DNA of 6,195 bases from Acidobacteriota bacterium (GTDB lineage: Bacteria; Acidobacteriota; Terriglobia; Terriglobales; Acidobacteriaceae): NCBI GenBank assembly GCA_003225595.1, contig QIAR01000037.1, forward strand, positions 1 to 6,195. The letters are read 5' to 3'. A model generated the notes under the pieces. It did not search any database. It was not told where the DNA came from and worked only from the letters and a program-made list of their open reading frames with translations. Shown piece after piece: positions 1 through 5,998 of the stretch (its first letter is position 1; every line of letters begins with the position of its first letter). The translations under genes and the position numbers were made by a program.

Positions 1-83
1 CGGGTGAGACAGGCGGCGAGACGGTCACGATAAAAATTCGGCCGTTGCGGGTTCAATCGGATGCACGCGAATCTAGAGACTGA
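1..83 (+). CDS. possible C-terminal end of an upstream gene (partial)
   Basis: Reading from base 3, an open frame of 26 codons runs to a TGA at 81-83. The peptide includes ETVTIKIRPLRV, whose alternating hydrophobic and polar residues suggest a closing beta strand of a larger protein that begins outside the window. The other two plus frames stop almost at once. Position and direction fit a gene just upstream of the DUF3891 gene, with about 42 bases between them. The fragment is too short to assign a family, and an open frame of this length could occur by chance. Confidence 0.3.
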   Translation, partial: GETGGETVTIKIRPLRVQSDARESRD

Positions 84-125
84 CCAAGAGCGAGCACCGC
101 AGGCGTTTCCTGATTACAAATCCCC

Positions 126-1002
126 ATGGTTCTCCATCCCATAGAATCGCAATCAAAATGAGGCGTCAGCCGAGGCCGAACAGACGAAAGCGTCTGTCCT
201 TGGGCAATCCTCGAACACTCGAGATACTGGTGGCCGCGCCATTCCGGCTTGGGAAGCAGTTGAACGAAAGCAGAAGCGAGAAGCCAACGCGTGGTGGCTG
301 GTTGCGCAGTCGGACCACGCCGCGCTGTCGGGCGACCTAGCCGCAAACCTTTCATCTCCATTCTTTCCCAAGCTCGACACAGATGTTGTGCACGCGATCT
401 CGCTGCACGATGCAGGCTGGGCGCAGTTTGACGGAGGGGACGAGCAGGTGAATGGACCACGTCCGGGTAAAATCTTCTGGGCACCGAAGATCAGCGATCA
501 AGGCAAGCCGCTTTCATTCCTGGAAGTGAGGCCAGCGGAATTTCTCCGCGCATGGAGCAACTCAATTGCTTGTGCAGAGAAAGCTTGTGCGATTGGCGGA
601 ATCGTGGTGAGCGTACACTTTTCGCGTCTGGCAGAGAGTCGCCTGCGAGCCGGGGGCGACACGCCCGACGACACCCGGAGCATTCGGGCGTTTGTTTCGA
701 GCCAGGCCGAGCGGCGGTCGGCGAGAGCGAATGGCCGCTCTGCGGAGGAAATCGACTTGCTGGTAGATGTTCTGCAGTTCTGTGACCTGCTTTCTCTTTA
801 CTTGTGCTGTGGTGCACAGGAGCACGTGCAATTTCCGCAGACGTTTAATGGCCGTACAATTCGGTTGCTTCGAGAAGGCGAGATGCTCCGCACCGAGCCG
901 GCGTTGTTTGGCGCTGGAGTGAGCCTGGGAGTCAGGGCACGACTGTATACGGTTTCGGCAGATGAAATGAACGTGACGACTATCCCGTTCTTGCTGGCGT
1001 AG
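126..1002 (+). CDS. DUF3891 family protein, reading frame broken near the 5' end
   Basis: The uninterrupted frame runs from 145 to the TAG at 1000-1002, but its first standard start is a GTG at 388, inside the conserved domain. Upstream of 388 the same frame encodes clear domain sequence: PAWEAVERKQ, then WWLVAQSDHAALSGDLAANL, then LHDAGW. An ATG at 126 in another frame opens with MVLHPIESQS and meets a TGA right after the A4 tract at 155-158. Dropping one base there joins the two frames into a 291-residue protein. Family features are the LHDAGW motif (fused residues 93-98) and FCDLLSLYLCCGA (218-230). DUF3891 has no established function known to me. The break may be a real mutation, a sequence error or a +1 slip at TGA. 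If the gene starts at GTG 388 the product is only 204 residues and lacks the domain's N-terminal part. Family call is fairly secure; the start is not. Confidence 0.75.
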
Positions 1003-1043
1003 CTCATAATCTAAAGCCTTGCTCGATGACATCTTGCCGAGCT

Positions 1044-1068
1044 GACCTCGGCCCGGGCAGCCGGGGTC
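1044..1068. terminator. GC-rich stem-loop between convergent genes, possible terminator
   Basis: GACCTCGGC (1044-1052) pairs with GCCGGGGTC (1060-1068) over 9 base pairs with one G-T wobble and a 7-base loop. It lies 42 bases after the DUF3891 stop and 38 bases beyond the dacB stop, where convergent genes usually share a terminator. Neither side has a strong T-run, so intrinsic termination is uncertain. Confidence 0.35.
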
Positions 1069-1105
1069 CGCTGTCCCTGTGTTTCGTGCACATCTTTCTT
1101 CGGTG

Positions 1106-2671
1106 CTACTTCTGTGCTGGGGTATCGGCAACGATCGCTTCGATGATGCGGTCGGTCGTGTCGGTGATGCGCTTACTAGGAAGATTGAAATTGTTTGAGA
1201 GTATCGAGAAGGCGATCTGCTGGCTGCTGTTAGTCTTGGCATAACCGGAAAGCGCCTTAACTCCTCCCAGAGAGCCGGTTTTGGCGTAAACCCGTCCTTG
1301 GAGCGCGTTCTTGAAGCGATCAGAGAGAGAGCCGTCCACGCCGGCGACGGGGAAAGTGCCGCGGTAGATATTGCCCCAGGGTTGTGCCGCCGCGTAACGA
1401 AGTAGCTGGACGACCGCATGCGGCGTAACCAGGTTCTGACGTGAGAGGCCGGAGCCGTCATAGAAGAGGTACTGGTCGCTCGGCACGCCGGCTTGGGCTA
1501 GAAATCCGCGGAGAACTTCCAGTCCCCCTTCGATGGTGCCAGCCGTGCCTTTTTCGCGGCCCAGGAGTCGCAGCAGAATTTCCGCGTGCAGATTCTGGCT
1601 CACCTTGTTGATCACGCGCACATCCTCAATGAGAGGCTTGGAGTCATTACTGGCCAGGACCAAAGGCTGATTCATCTGCAGTGGACGGAACTGATTATCG
1701 TCCCCCCCGCGCGAGGGCGCTATGGCCGTGACACTGAAGGTCGAGAGGCTGGCCAGTTCAGTATGGTGTGTTCGTTGCCGGCCATAAACGGCAATGCCGC
1801 GCCTTTCGAGCAGGCTCCGAAAAAGCTTCGCCGCAAATTCCGCCGGATCTTCGATCGCGAGTGCCTCGTTCGCGCCCTGGTCATCCATTGGCATGTTGCC
1901 CCACAAGGTGAGAACTGTCGATCCAGGCTCGCGGTTGATGAAAATTTTTCGGCCCGCGCCGGGAGGCGTGGTGATGATGCGGTTATCGATGCGGTAATAA
2001 TCGGCGAACGGCGTCACGTTTACGAACGCCCGCTCGCCGGCGCGGTCAGCGGGCAATATGTTTACGAACAAGACGTTGTCGTTGATGGTCAGGGCTGAAA
2101 CCGGAGCTCCGTCACCCCATACAAGGTCGTCCTGGCTCCAACCTTCTCCATAACGCTCGAAGGCGAAATAGGAATCGTCAGCGACAATGTCACCATCCAC
2201 ATATTTCACCCCTTTTTGCACCAGCGTGTCGGCCAGATTCTCCAGCACCTGGATGGGATGGTCATTGCGCTCGGTGTGCAGATCGTAAGGGAGTTCGCGC
2301 CCAGAGAGATTTGGGTCACCCCGCCCCATCAGCACAAGATCACCAATGAGACGCCCGTGCTTATCCAGTGCTCCAGTAGTTTCAACCGTAGTATGGAATT
2401 TGTAATCGGGCCCAACCAAGGCGAGCGCCGCTGCGGTAGTGAAGAGCTTGGTGTTCGAGGCCGGCGTAAAAAGTTTATCGGCATTTTGCGCGTAGAGAAT
2501 CCGGCCACTGGGGAGAGAAACGACCTCAATGCCCCAGAAGCCCCGCGCGAGATCGGGATCGGACAGTACCGCGGCGATGCGCGCCGGGAGAGGCTTGATT
2601 CCGCCTGCGTAAAGCTGCGCAGTCAGCAGCAGCCAAACGATCTGAACTAGAAAGGAGCGCGCCCGGCGCAT
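1106..2671 (-). CDS. dacB: D-alanyl-D-alanine carboxypeptidase/endopeptidase (PBP4 type, peptidase family S13)
   Basis: This enzyme removes the terminal D-Ala from peptidoglycan stem peptides and cleaves D-Ala-meso-DAP cross-links in the periplasm, trimming the wall during growth and division. The 521-residue product starts with a basic residue cluster and a hydrophobic stretch (about residues 8-21), a signal peptide probably cut near residues 22-24. All three penicillin-binding motifs are present: SNTK at 72-75 with nucleophile Ser72, SQN at 358-360, and KTG at 464-466. The family-typical YDGSGLSR lies at 404-411. The long segment between the first two motifs holds the extra domains typical of class C low-molecular-mass PBPs. 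It is somewhat longer than the E. coli enzyme (477 residues). The ATG at 2671 gives the signal peptide directly; no Shine-Dalgarno precedes it, but a TAGAAT box sits 7 bases upstream, suggesting a leaderless mRNA. It converges on the DUF3891 gene. Confidence 0.95.
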   Translation of the reverse strand: MRRARSFLVQIVWLLLTAQLYAGGIKPLPARIAAVLSDPDLARGFWGIEVVSLPSGRILYAQNADKLFTPASNTKLFTTAAALALVGPDYKFHTTVETTGALDKHGRLIGDLVLMGRGDPNLSGRELPYDLHTERNDHPIQVLENLADTLVQKGVKYVDGDIVADDSYFAFERYGEGWSQDDLVWGDGAPVSALTINDNVLFVNILPADRAGERAFVNVTPFADYYRIDNRIITTPPGAGRKIFINREPGSTVLTLWGNMPMDDQGANEALAIEDPAEFAAKLFRSLLERRGIAVYGRQRTHHTELASLSTFSVTAIAPSRGGDDNQFRPLQMNQPLVLASNDSKPLIEDVRVINKVSQNLHAEILLRLLGREKGTAGTIEGGLEVLRGFLAQAGVPSDQYLFYDGSGLSRQNLVTPHAVVQLLRYAAAQPWGNIYRGTFPVAGVDGSLSDRFKNALQGRVYAKTGSLGGVKALSGYAKTNSSQQIAFSILSNNFNLPSKRITDTTDRIIEAIVADTPAQK

Positions 2672-2678
2672 GGCGTAG

Positions 2679-2684
2679 ATTCTA
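2679..2684 (-). promoter_or_regulatory. -10-like box of dacB, leaderless arrangement
   Basis: On the minus strand TAGAAT ends 7 bases before the dacB ATG, which places the expected transcription start at or next to the start codon. No ribosome binding site lies in the gap. No convincing -35 box is visible at 16-18 bases upstream. The folP gene shows the same box at the same distance. Confidence 0.4.
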
Positions 2685-2825
2685 ACACTTAGCTAGAAAA
2701 ATCAGCATTCCGCCGCATCCGGGGTAGTTAGTGTGACTTGGCGGAAGTTCTCGCGGGGCGTTCTCTTTTGGGGAGACTCCTTGGTCTTCGGCTTTGCAGC
2801 CTTGTTCGTCGTAAGGAACGATAGA

Positions 2826-2978
2826 TTAACTGGCGTGCCTGGACTTATTCTCGTGCATGGTGAGCAGGCGGTTGATTCGTTCAAGAAGTGCCGCTAGTTT
2901 TTTAGGGTTTCTTTCCTCTTGGGCCATTTCGCACAGTTTCCGCCAGCCCTGCGGTTCTTGCTCTTCTGAGTGAGTCAT
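2826..2978 (-). CDS. small helical hypothetical protein, 50 residues
   Basis: ATG at 2978 to TAA at 2826. The product is hydrophilic and appears all-helical, with GWRKLCEMAQEE (11-22) followed by KKLAALLERINRLL (26-39), whose leucine and isoleucine spacing suits an amphipathic helix. A W-x-x-L-C helix followed by a P-x-K-L...I-N-x-L-L helix resembles short uncharacterised proteins I associate with Acidobacteriota; that link is from memory. AGAGAGG (minus strand, 2993-2987) lies 8 bases before the ATG, a near-ideal ribosome binding site and the best in this window apart from the E1 gene. It is divergent from folP and codirectional with dacB, 154 bases upstream of it. Function is unknown; a binding adaptor is possible but nothing shows it. 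Confidence 0.7.
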   Translation of the reverse strand: MTHSEEQEPQGWRKLCEMAQEERNPKKLAALLERINRLLTMHENKSRHAS

Positions 2979-3164
2979 TGGGGGAGCCTCTCTTCGGGCA
3001 AGACAAGCCTACTCCTTAGGTGCTGGAATAGCCATGCCTGTGGATTTCGGCAACTCCTCACGCGAAAGCCGCATTTGATCGGGGCCTCGACGGAGGATGA
3101 CTGCCCATGGGCGGTTGGTGAATGAGGCAGATACGCTTACTCAGAAAAGCCTGCTTCCGTAGTT

Positions 3165-3170
3165 TAGAAT
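3165..3170 (+). promoter_or_regulatory. -10-like box of folP, leaderless arrangement
   Basis: TAGAAT ends 7 bases before the folP ATG, the same spacing as at dacB. The wider context also matches (TTAGAATTT here, TTAGAATCT at dacB). GGCGG abuts the ATG with no spacer, so it cannot act as a normal ribosome binding site. No good -35 match is seen. Confidence 0.4.
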
Positions 3171-3177
3171 TTGGCGG

Positions 3178-4113
3178 ATGCGGCCCGTTTTCCAATGGAA
3201 CATCGGATCACGCACGCTGGAATTGGGCAAGCGCACGCTGATCATGGGAGTCGTCAACGTCACGCCCGATTCTTTTTCCGACGGTGGTATGTATCTGGAT
3301 CATGATCAGGCGGTGAAGCACGGGCTGCGGTTGTTGGACGAGAGCGCGGATATTATTGACGTAGGCGGGGAATCCACAAGGCCGGGGGCACGGGTGCTGG
3401 CGGGTTCTTCTGAAAAAAAGGGCGATTCATCATCCGCGCGAATGGTGCCGCGGATCCGGACTGCGGTCACTGAGAAAGAAGAGTTGGACCGAGTGATCCC
3501 CGTCATCTCGACCCTGAAAGAGAAGCGGCCGGAGGCAGTAATCTCGGTAGATACCTACAAGACGACGGTGGCGCGAGCAGCAGTCGAGGCGGGCGCGGAG
3601 ATTGTAAATGACGTGAGTGGTTTCCGCTGGGATCCCCAAATGGCGAAGACAATCGCGGAGCTGAAGTGCGGGGCGGTGCTCATGCACATGCGCGGACGCC
3701 CGGAAGAATGGCGCACGCTGCCGCCGATCGGTGATCCGGTGCTGCTCGTAAAGCGCGAACTGAAGCAATGGGCGGAGGATGCGGTGCTCGCCGGTGTGAA
3801 ACGAGAGCGGATGGCCCTCGATCCGGGATTCGGCTTCGGAAAGAAATTCGAAGAAAACTACCCATTGCTCGCGCGCTTCGAAGAGTTGCAAGCGTTGGGC
3901 TTTCCACTGCTGGTGGGTACATCACGAAAATCGTTCATCGGGAGGACACTGGCACGCGACGGGCAGGATGTGCCAGTGGGCCAGCGGCTCTACGGAACGC
4001 TGGCTACGCACACGGCGTTGATCCTGAAGGGGGCGCATGTAATCCGCACGCATGATGTGCCGTCGGGAGTGGAGGCGGCGCGGGTGGCGGACGCGATTCT
4101 GGCTGCCGCTTAA
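3178..4113 (+). CDS. folP: dihydropteroate synthase
   Basis: It condenses 6-hydroxymethyl-7,8-dihydropterin pyrophosphate with p-aminobenzoate to give 7,8-dihydropteroate in cytoplasmic folate synthesis, and is the target of sulfonamides. The 311-residue TIM-barrel protein carries the family motifs in order: NVTPDSFSDGG (27-37), DVGGESTRPGA (61-71), SVDT (123-126), NDVSG (144-148), MHMRG (169-173), DPGFGFGK (215-222), GTSRKSF (247-253) and RTHDV (290-294). It is longer than the E. coli enzyme (282 residues), mainly because of about 23 extra hydrophilic residues after RPGA (roughly 72-95, including SSEKKGDSSSARM) before EELDRVIPV. ATG 3178 leaves a normal N-terminal strand; the next ATG (3244) would fall at the first motif. 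It runs toward the E1-rhodanese gene; no other folate gene is in the window. Confidence 0.96.
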   Translation: MRPVFQWNIGSRTLELGKRTLIMGVVNVTPDSFSDGGMYLDHDQAVKHGLRLLDESADIIDVGGESTRPGARVLAGSSEKKGDSSSARMVPRIRTAVTEKEELDRVIPVISTLKEKRPEAVISVDTYKTTVARAAVEAGAEIVNDVSGFRWDPQMAKTIAELKCGAVLMHMRGRPEEWRTLPPIGDPVLLVKRELKQWAEDAVLAGVKRERMALDPGFGFGKKFEENYPLLARFEELQALGFPLLVGTSRKSFIGRTLARDGQDVPVGQRLYGTLATHTALILKGAHVIRTHDVPSGVEAARVADAILAAA

Positions 4114-4230
4114 CGACCTCTCTTTGATTTCATCAATACTCACAGTACGGCACCCCGGACTCACACAACCACAGCGGCCTGCATAGAAAGGCAGTGCTTG
4201 GTCGCTCCCTAACTGACAAGTGAGAACTGT
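4114..4230. other. short convergent intergenic gap
   Basis: 117 bases lie between the stops of folP and the E1-rhodanese gene. Only a weak CTGC/GCAG pairing near 4182-4195 is visible, with no T-run. No confident terminator or gene was found here. Confidence 0.4.
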
Positions 4231-5403
4231 TTAGTACTTCGGCACCTTCGGATCGACTCGGTCAGCCCACGCCAGGATGCCGCCCGCAAGATTTCGCACC
4301 TTGCGGAAGCCTGCCTGGCGCAGGAAGTCCACTGCTTTCGCGCTGCGTACGCCAGAGCGGCAATGCGCCACGATCTCGCGGCTGGAATCGAGCTCGTGCA
4401 CGCGTTTGGGAAGTTCGCCCAGCGGAATCAGGTGTCCACCGATGTTGCAAATCTGATATTCGTGAGGCTCGCGGACGTCGAGCACGAAGATGTCTTCTCC
4501 GGCATCGAGTGCCCGTTTGAGTTCTTCCACCTGCATCTCAGGCACGTTTGATGTCACCAGCGTTTCCTCGCCGCGGATTCCGCAAAATTCATTGTAGTCT
4601 ATCAGCCTGCTGACGGTCGGATGCGTGCCGCAGACGGGGCAGTCCGGGTTCTTGCGCAACTTGAGTTCGCGGAACTTCATACCCAGCGCGTCAATCAGCA
4701 GCAGGCGACCGATGAGCGGCTCGCCTTTGCCGAGGATCAGCTTGATGACTTCCGTGGCCTGTATCACACCCACCAATCCGGGCAGGATGCCGAGCACCCC
4801 GCCCTCCGCGCATGAAGGAACGAGTCCAGGCGGTGGCGGTGCGGGATATAGACATCGGTAGCACGGACCTTTCTTCGTGGCGAAGACACTTGCCTGTCCT
4901 TCAAACCGGAAAATTGAACCGTAGATGTTCGGCTTGCCGGTGAGCACGCAGGCATCGTTCACGAGGTAGCGAGTTGGGAAATTGTCGGTGCCATCGGCGA
5001 TGATGTCGAAATCGGCGAAGATCTCGAGCGCGTTCTCGCTGGTCAGCTTTGTCTCAAAAGTCCGAATGTTTAGAAACGGGTTAATCGCCTTCAGCTTTTC
5101 AGTCGCTGAATCGAGCTTCTTGCGTCCCACGTCAGCGGTCGTGTGGATAATCTGGCGCTGAAGATTCGTGTAGTCCACCACATCGAAGTCCACGATGCCG
5201 AGGGTACCCACGCCGGCGGCGGCAAGATAAAGCGCCAGCGGAGAGCCGAGCCCGCCCGCGCCGATACAGAGCACACGCGCCGCTTTCAGCTTTTGCTGCC
5301 CCTCCATGCCGACCTCTGGCATGATCAGGTGGCGCGAGTAACGGAGAATCTCTTCATTGCTAAGAGTAATGGCTTCGGGTTTAGCTTCGGTTAGGGTGGT
5401 CAT
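4231..5403 (-). CDS. moeZ: MoeB/ThiF-type adenylyltransferase fused to a rhodanese domain (MoeZ-like E1)
   Basis: This E1-like enzyme uses ATP to adenylate the C-terminal glycine of a ubiquitin-fold sulfur carrier, then converts it to a thiocarboxylate with a persulfide held on its rhodanese domain. In the 390-residue product, the E1 domain (about 15-270) has GAGGLGSP (48-55) for ATP, DFDVVDYTNLQRQ (72-84), the basic GRKK (93-96) and DGTDNFPTRY (137-146). A structural zinc site is formed by C181/C184 (CYRC) and C255/C258 (CPVC). SCAEGGVLG (197-205) holds the conserved Cys198. The rhodanese domain (about 285-390) has the active-site loop HCRSGVRS with Cys348. The end, DPKVPKY, resembles MoeZ proteins. 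GAGG (minus strand, 5412-5409) lies 5 bases before the ATG. It follows the carrier gene by 48 bases on the same strand, as expected of partners. MoeB with rhodanese serving molybdopterin synthesis is the alternative; the JAMM neighbour favours a CysO-type role. Confidence 0.93.
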   Translation of the reverse strand: MTTLTEAKPEAITLSNEEILRYSRHLIMPEVGMEGQQKLKAARVLCIGAGGLGSPLALYLAAAGVGTLGIVDFDVVDYTNLQRQIIHTTADVGRKKLDSATEKLKAINPFLNIRTFETKLTSENALEIFADFDIIADGTDNFPTRYLVNDACVLTGKPNIYGSIFRFEGQASVFATKKGPCYRCLYPAPPPPGLVPSCAEGGVLGILPGLVGVIQATEVIKLILGKGEPLIGRLLLIDALGMKFRELKLRKNPDCPVCGTHPTVSRLIDYNEFCGIRGEETLVTSNVPEMQVEELKRALDAGEDIFVLDVREPHEYQICNIGGHLIPLGELPKRVHELDSSREIVAHCRSGVRSAKAVDFLRQAGFRKVRNLAGGILAWADRVDPKVPKY

Positions 5404-5451
5404 GTGGACCTCAACGAAAATCTCAAATTTAGGGAATCACGCACTGACGAA

Positions 5452-5817
5452 CTAGCGGAGGCAACAACAGGACGAGCGACAACAGCAAGGGACGGACATT
5501 CGAAATTCCGTAAATCGTGGCATCGTCGTGTCACAGCCCCCGGCGATCGAGGGCACAATAGAAATATTATCATTCTCGCTGACCGCAGTCGCTTCTTTCT
5601 GCAGGTAACGAATGTCTTCGTCATTCAGGTAAACATTTACGAAGGCGCGCAGTTTGCCGTCATCCGTGTAGAGGTGACGGCGCAGGTCAGGATGCTTGAC
5701 AATAAGTCCGTTCAGCGCCTCACCTACTGTGGACGCCTGTACCGCTACAGTATCTTGCTTATTTGCGTATTGCCGAAGCGGAGTTGGAATGTGTATTTTC
5801 ATCTTCATACCACTCAT
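5452..5817 (-). CDS. CysO/MoaD/ThiS-family sulfur carrier with an extension past Gly-Gly
   Basis: Small ubiquitin-fold proteins of this family carry sulfur as a thiocarboxylate on a C-terminal Gly-Gly. Residues about 6-94 match the CysO pattern: KIHIPTPLRQYA (7-18), FVNVYLNDEDIRY (59-71) and NDNISIVPSIAGG (82-94). Family members usually end at Gly-Gly. Here the frame continues for 27 residues, starting with Cys95 and ending in CCCRSSCCCLR, with seven cysteines in all. If the tail is translated it must be removed before the E1 can adenylate Gly94; the JAMM protease encoded just upstream could do this. A two-base TG duplication after the second Gly codon would also explain the run-on. Three in-frame ATGs (5817, 5808, 5802) compete and none has a clear ribosome binding site; 5802 gives the most family-like N-terminus (MKIHIP). 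MoaD or ThiS function cannot be excluded, but no thiazole or molybdopterin genes are nearby. Confidence 0.88.
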   Translation of the reverse strand: MSGMKMKIHIPTPLRQYANKQDTVAVQASTVGEALNGLIVKHPDLRRHLYTDDGKLRAFVNVYLNDEDIRYLQKEATAVSENDNISIVPSIAGGCDTTMPRFTEFRMSVPCCCRSSCCCLR

Positions 5818-5841
5818 TCAAATAAAGACGCGTCCATCGGT

Positions 5842-5877
5842 ACGGCGGATTCAAGCACTTGTGCCTTGAATCGCCGT
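5842..5877. repeat. long imperfect inverted repeat between the protease and carrier genes
   Basis: Two 17-base arms (5842-5858 and 5861-5877) flank a TT loop. They pair almost fully, including GATTCAAG with CTTGAATC and ACGGCG with CGCCGT, with one bulged base on each arm. It ends 24 bases before the first ATG of the carrier gene, so on the minus strand it would fold in the intergenic mRNA or leader. Downstream on that strand comes TCTTTATTTG, only a weak T-tract. A terminator, attenuator, processing site or REP-like element are all possible. Confidence 0.6.
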
Positions 5878-5998
5878 GGTGGTGTTTATGTTCTCGTCCC
5901 CCGTATAACTATCTCTGTTTCCCACGCATCGGCAGGTGAAGTTGAACAAGGGGCGCTAGGGTCGATCCCAACGCTGGCGTGAGAGCCGTGTGGCGAGG

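Noticed and set aside
562..1461. 299-codon minus-strand frame across the DUF3891 gene and the dacB 3' end
   Set aside because: It spans two genes with clear family motifs in other frames; Arg/Ser/Pro-rich composition is typical of an antisense shadow in GC-rich DNA.
1586..2098. 170-codon plus-strand frame inside dacB
   Set aside because: It is antisense to dacB, whose motifs are intact, and shows no domain features of its own.
2216..2650. 144-codon plus-strand frame inside dacB
   Set aside because: It is antisense to the N-terminal half of dacB, including the SNTK active-site region, so it is a shadow.
2702..2884. 60-codon minus-strand frame beginning MNESTACSPC
   Set aside because: It overlaps the better-supported 50-codon gene out of frame, has no ribosome binding site, and its composition does not look like a folded protein.
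5400..5624. 74-codon minus-strand frame overlapping the carrier's 3' end and reaching the E1 start
   Set aside because: It overlaps the conserved end of the carrier in another frame, and its sequence has no family resemblance. It was considered as an alternative tail by frameshift, but it lacks Gly-Gly.
5404..5982. 192-codon plus-strand frame covering the carrier gene and the gap to the protease gene
   Set aside because: It is antisense to the CysO-like carrier, runs through the hairpin, and its peptide shows no recognisable domain.
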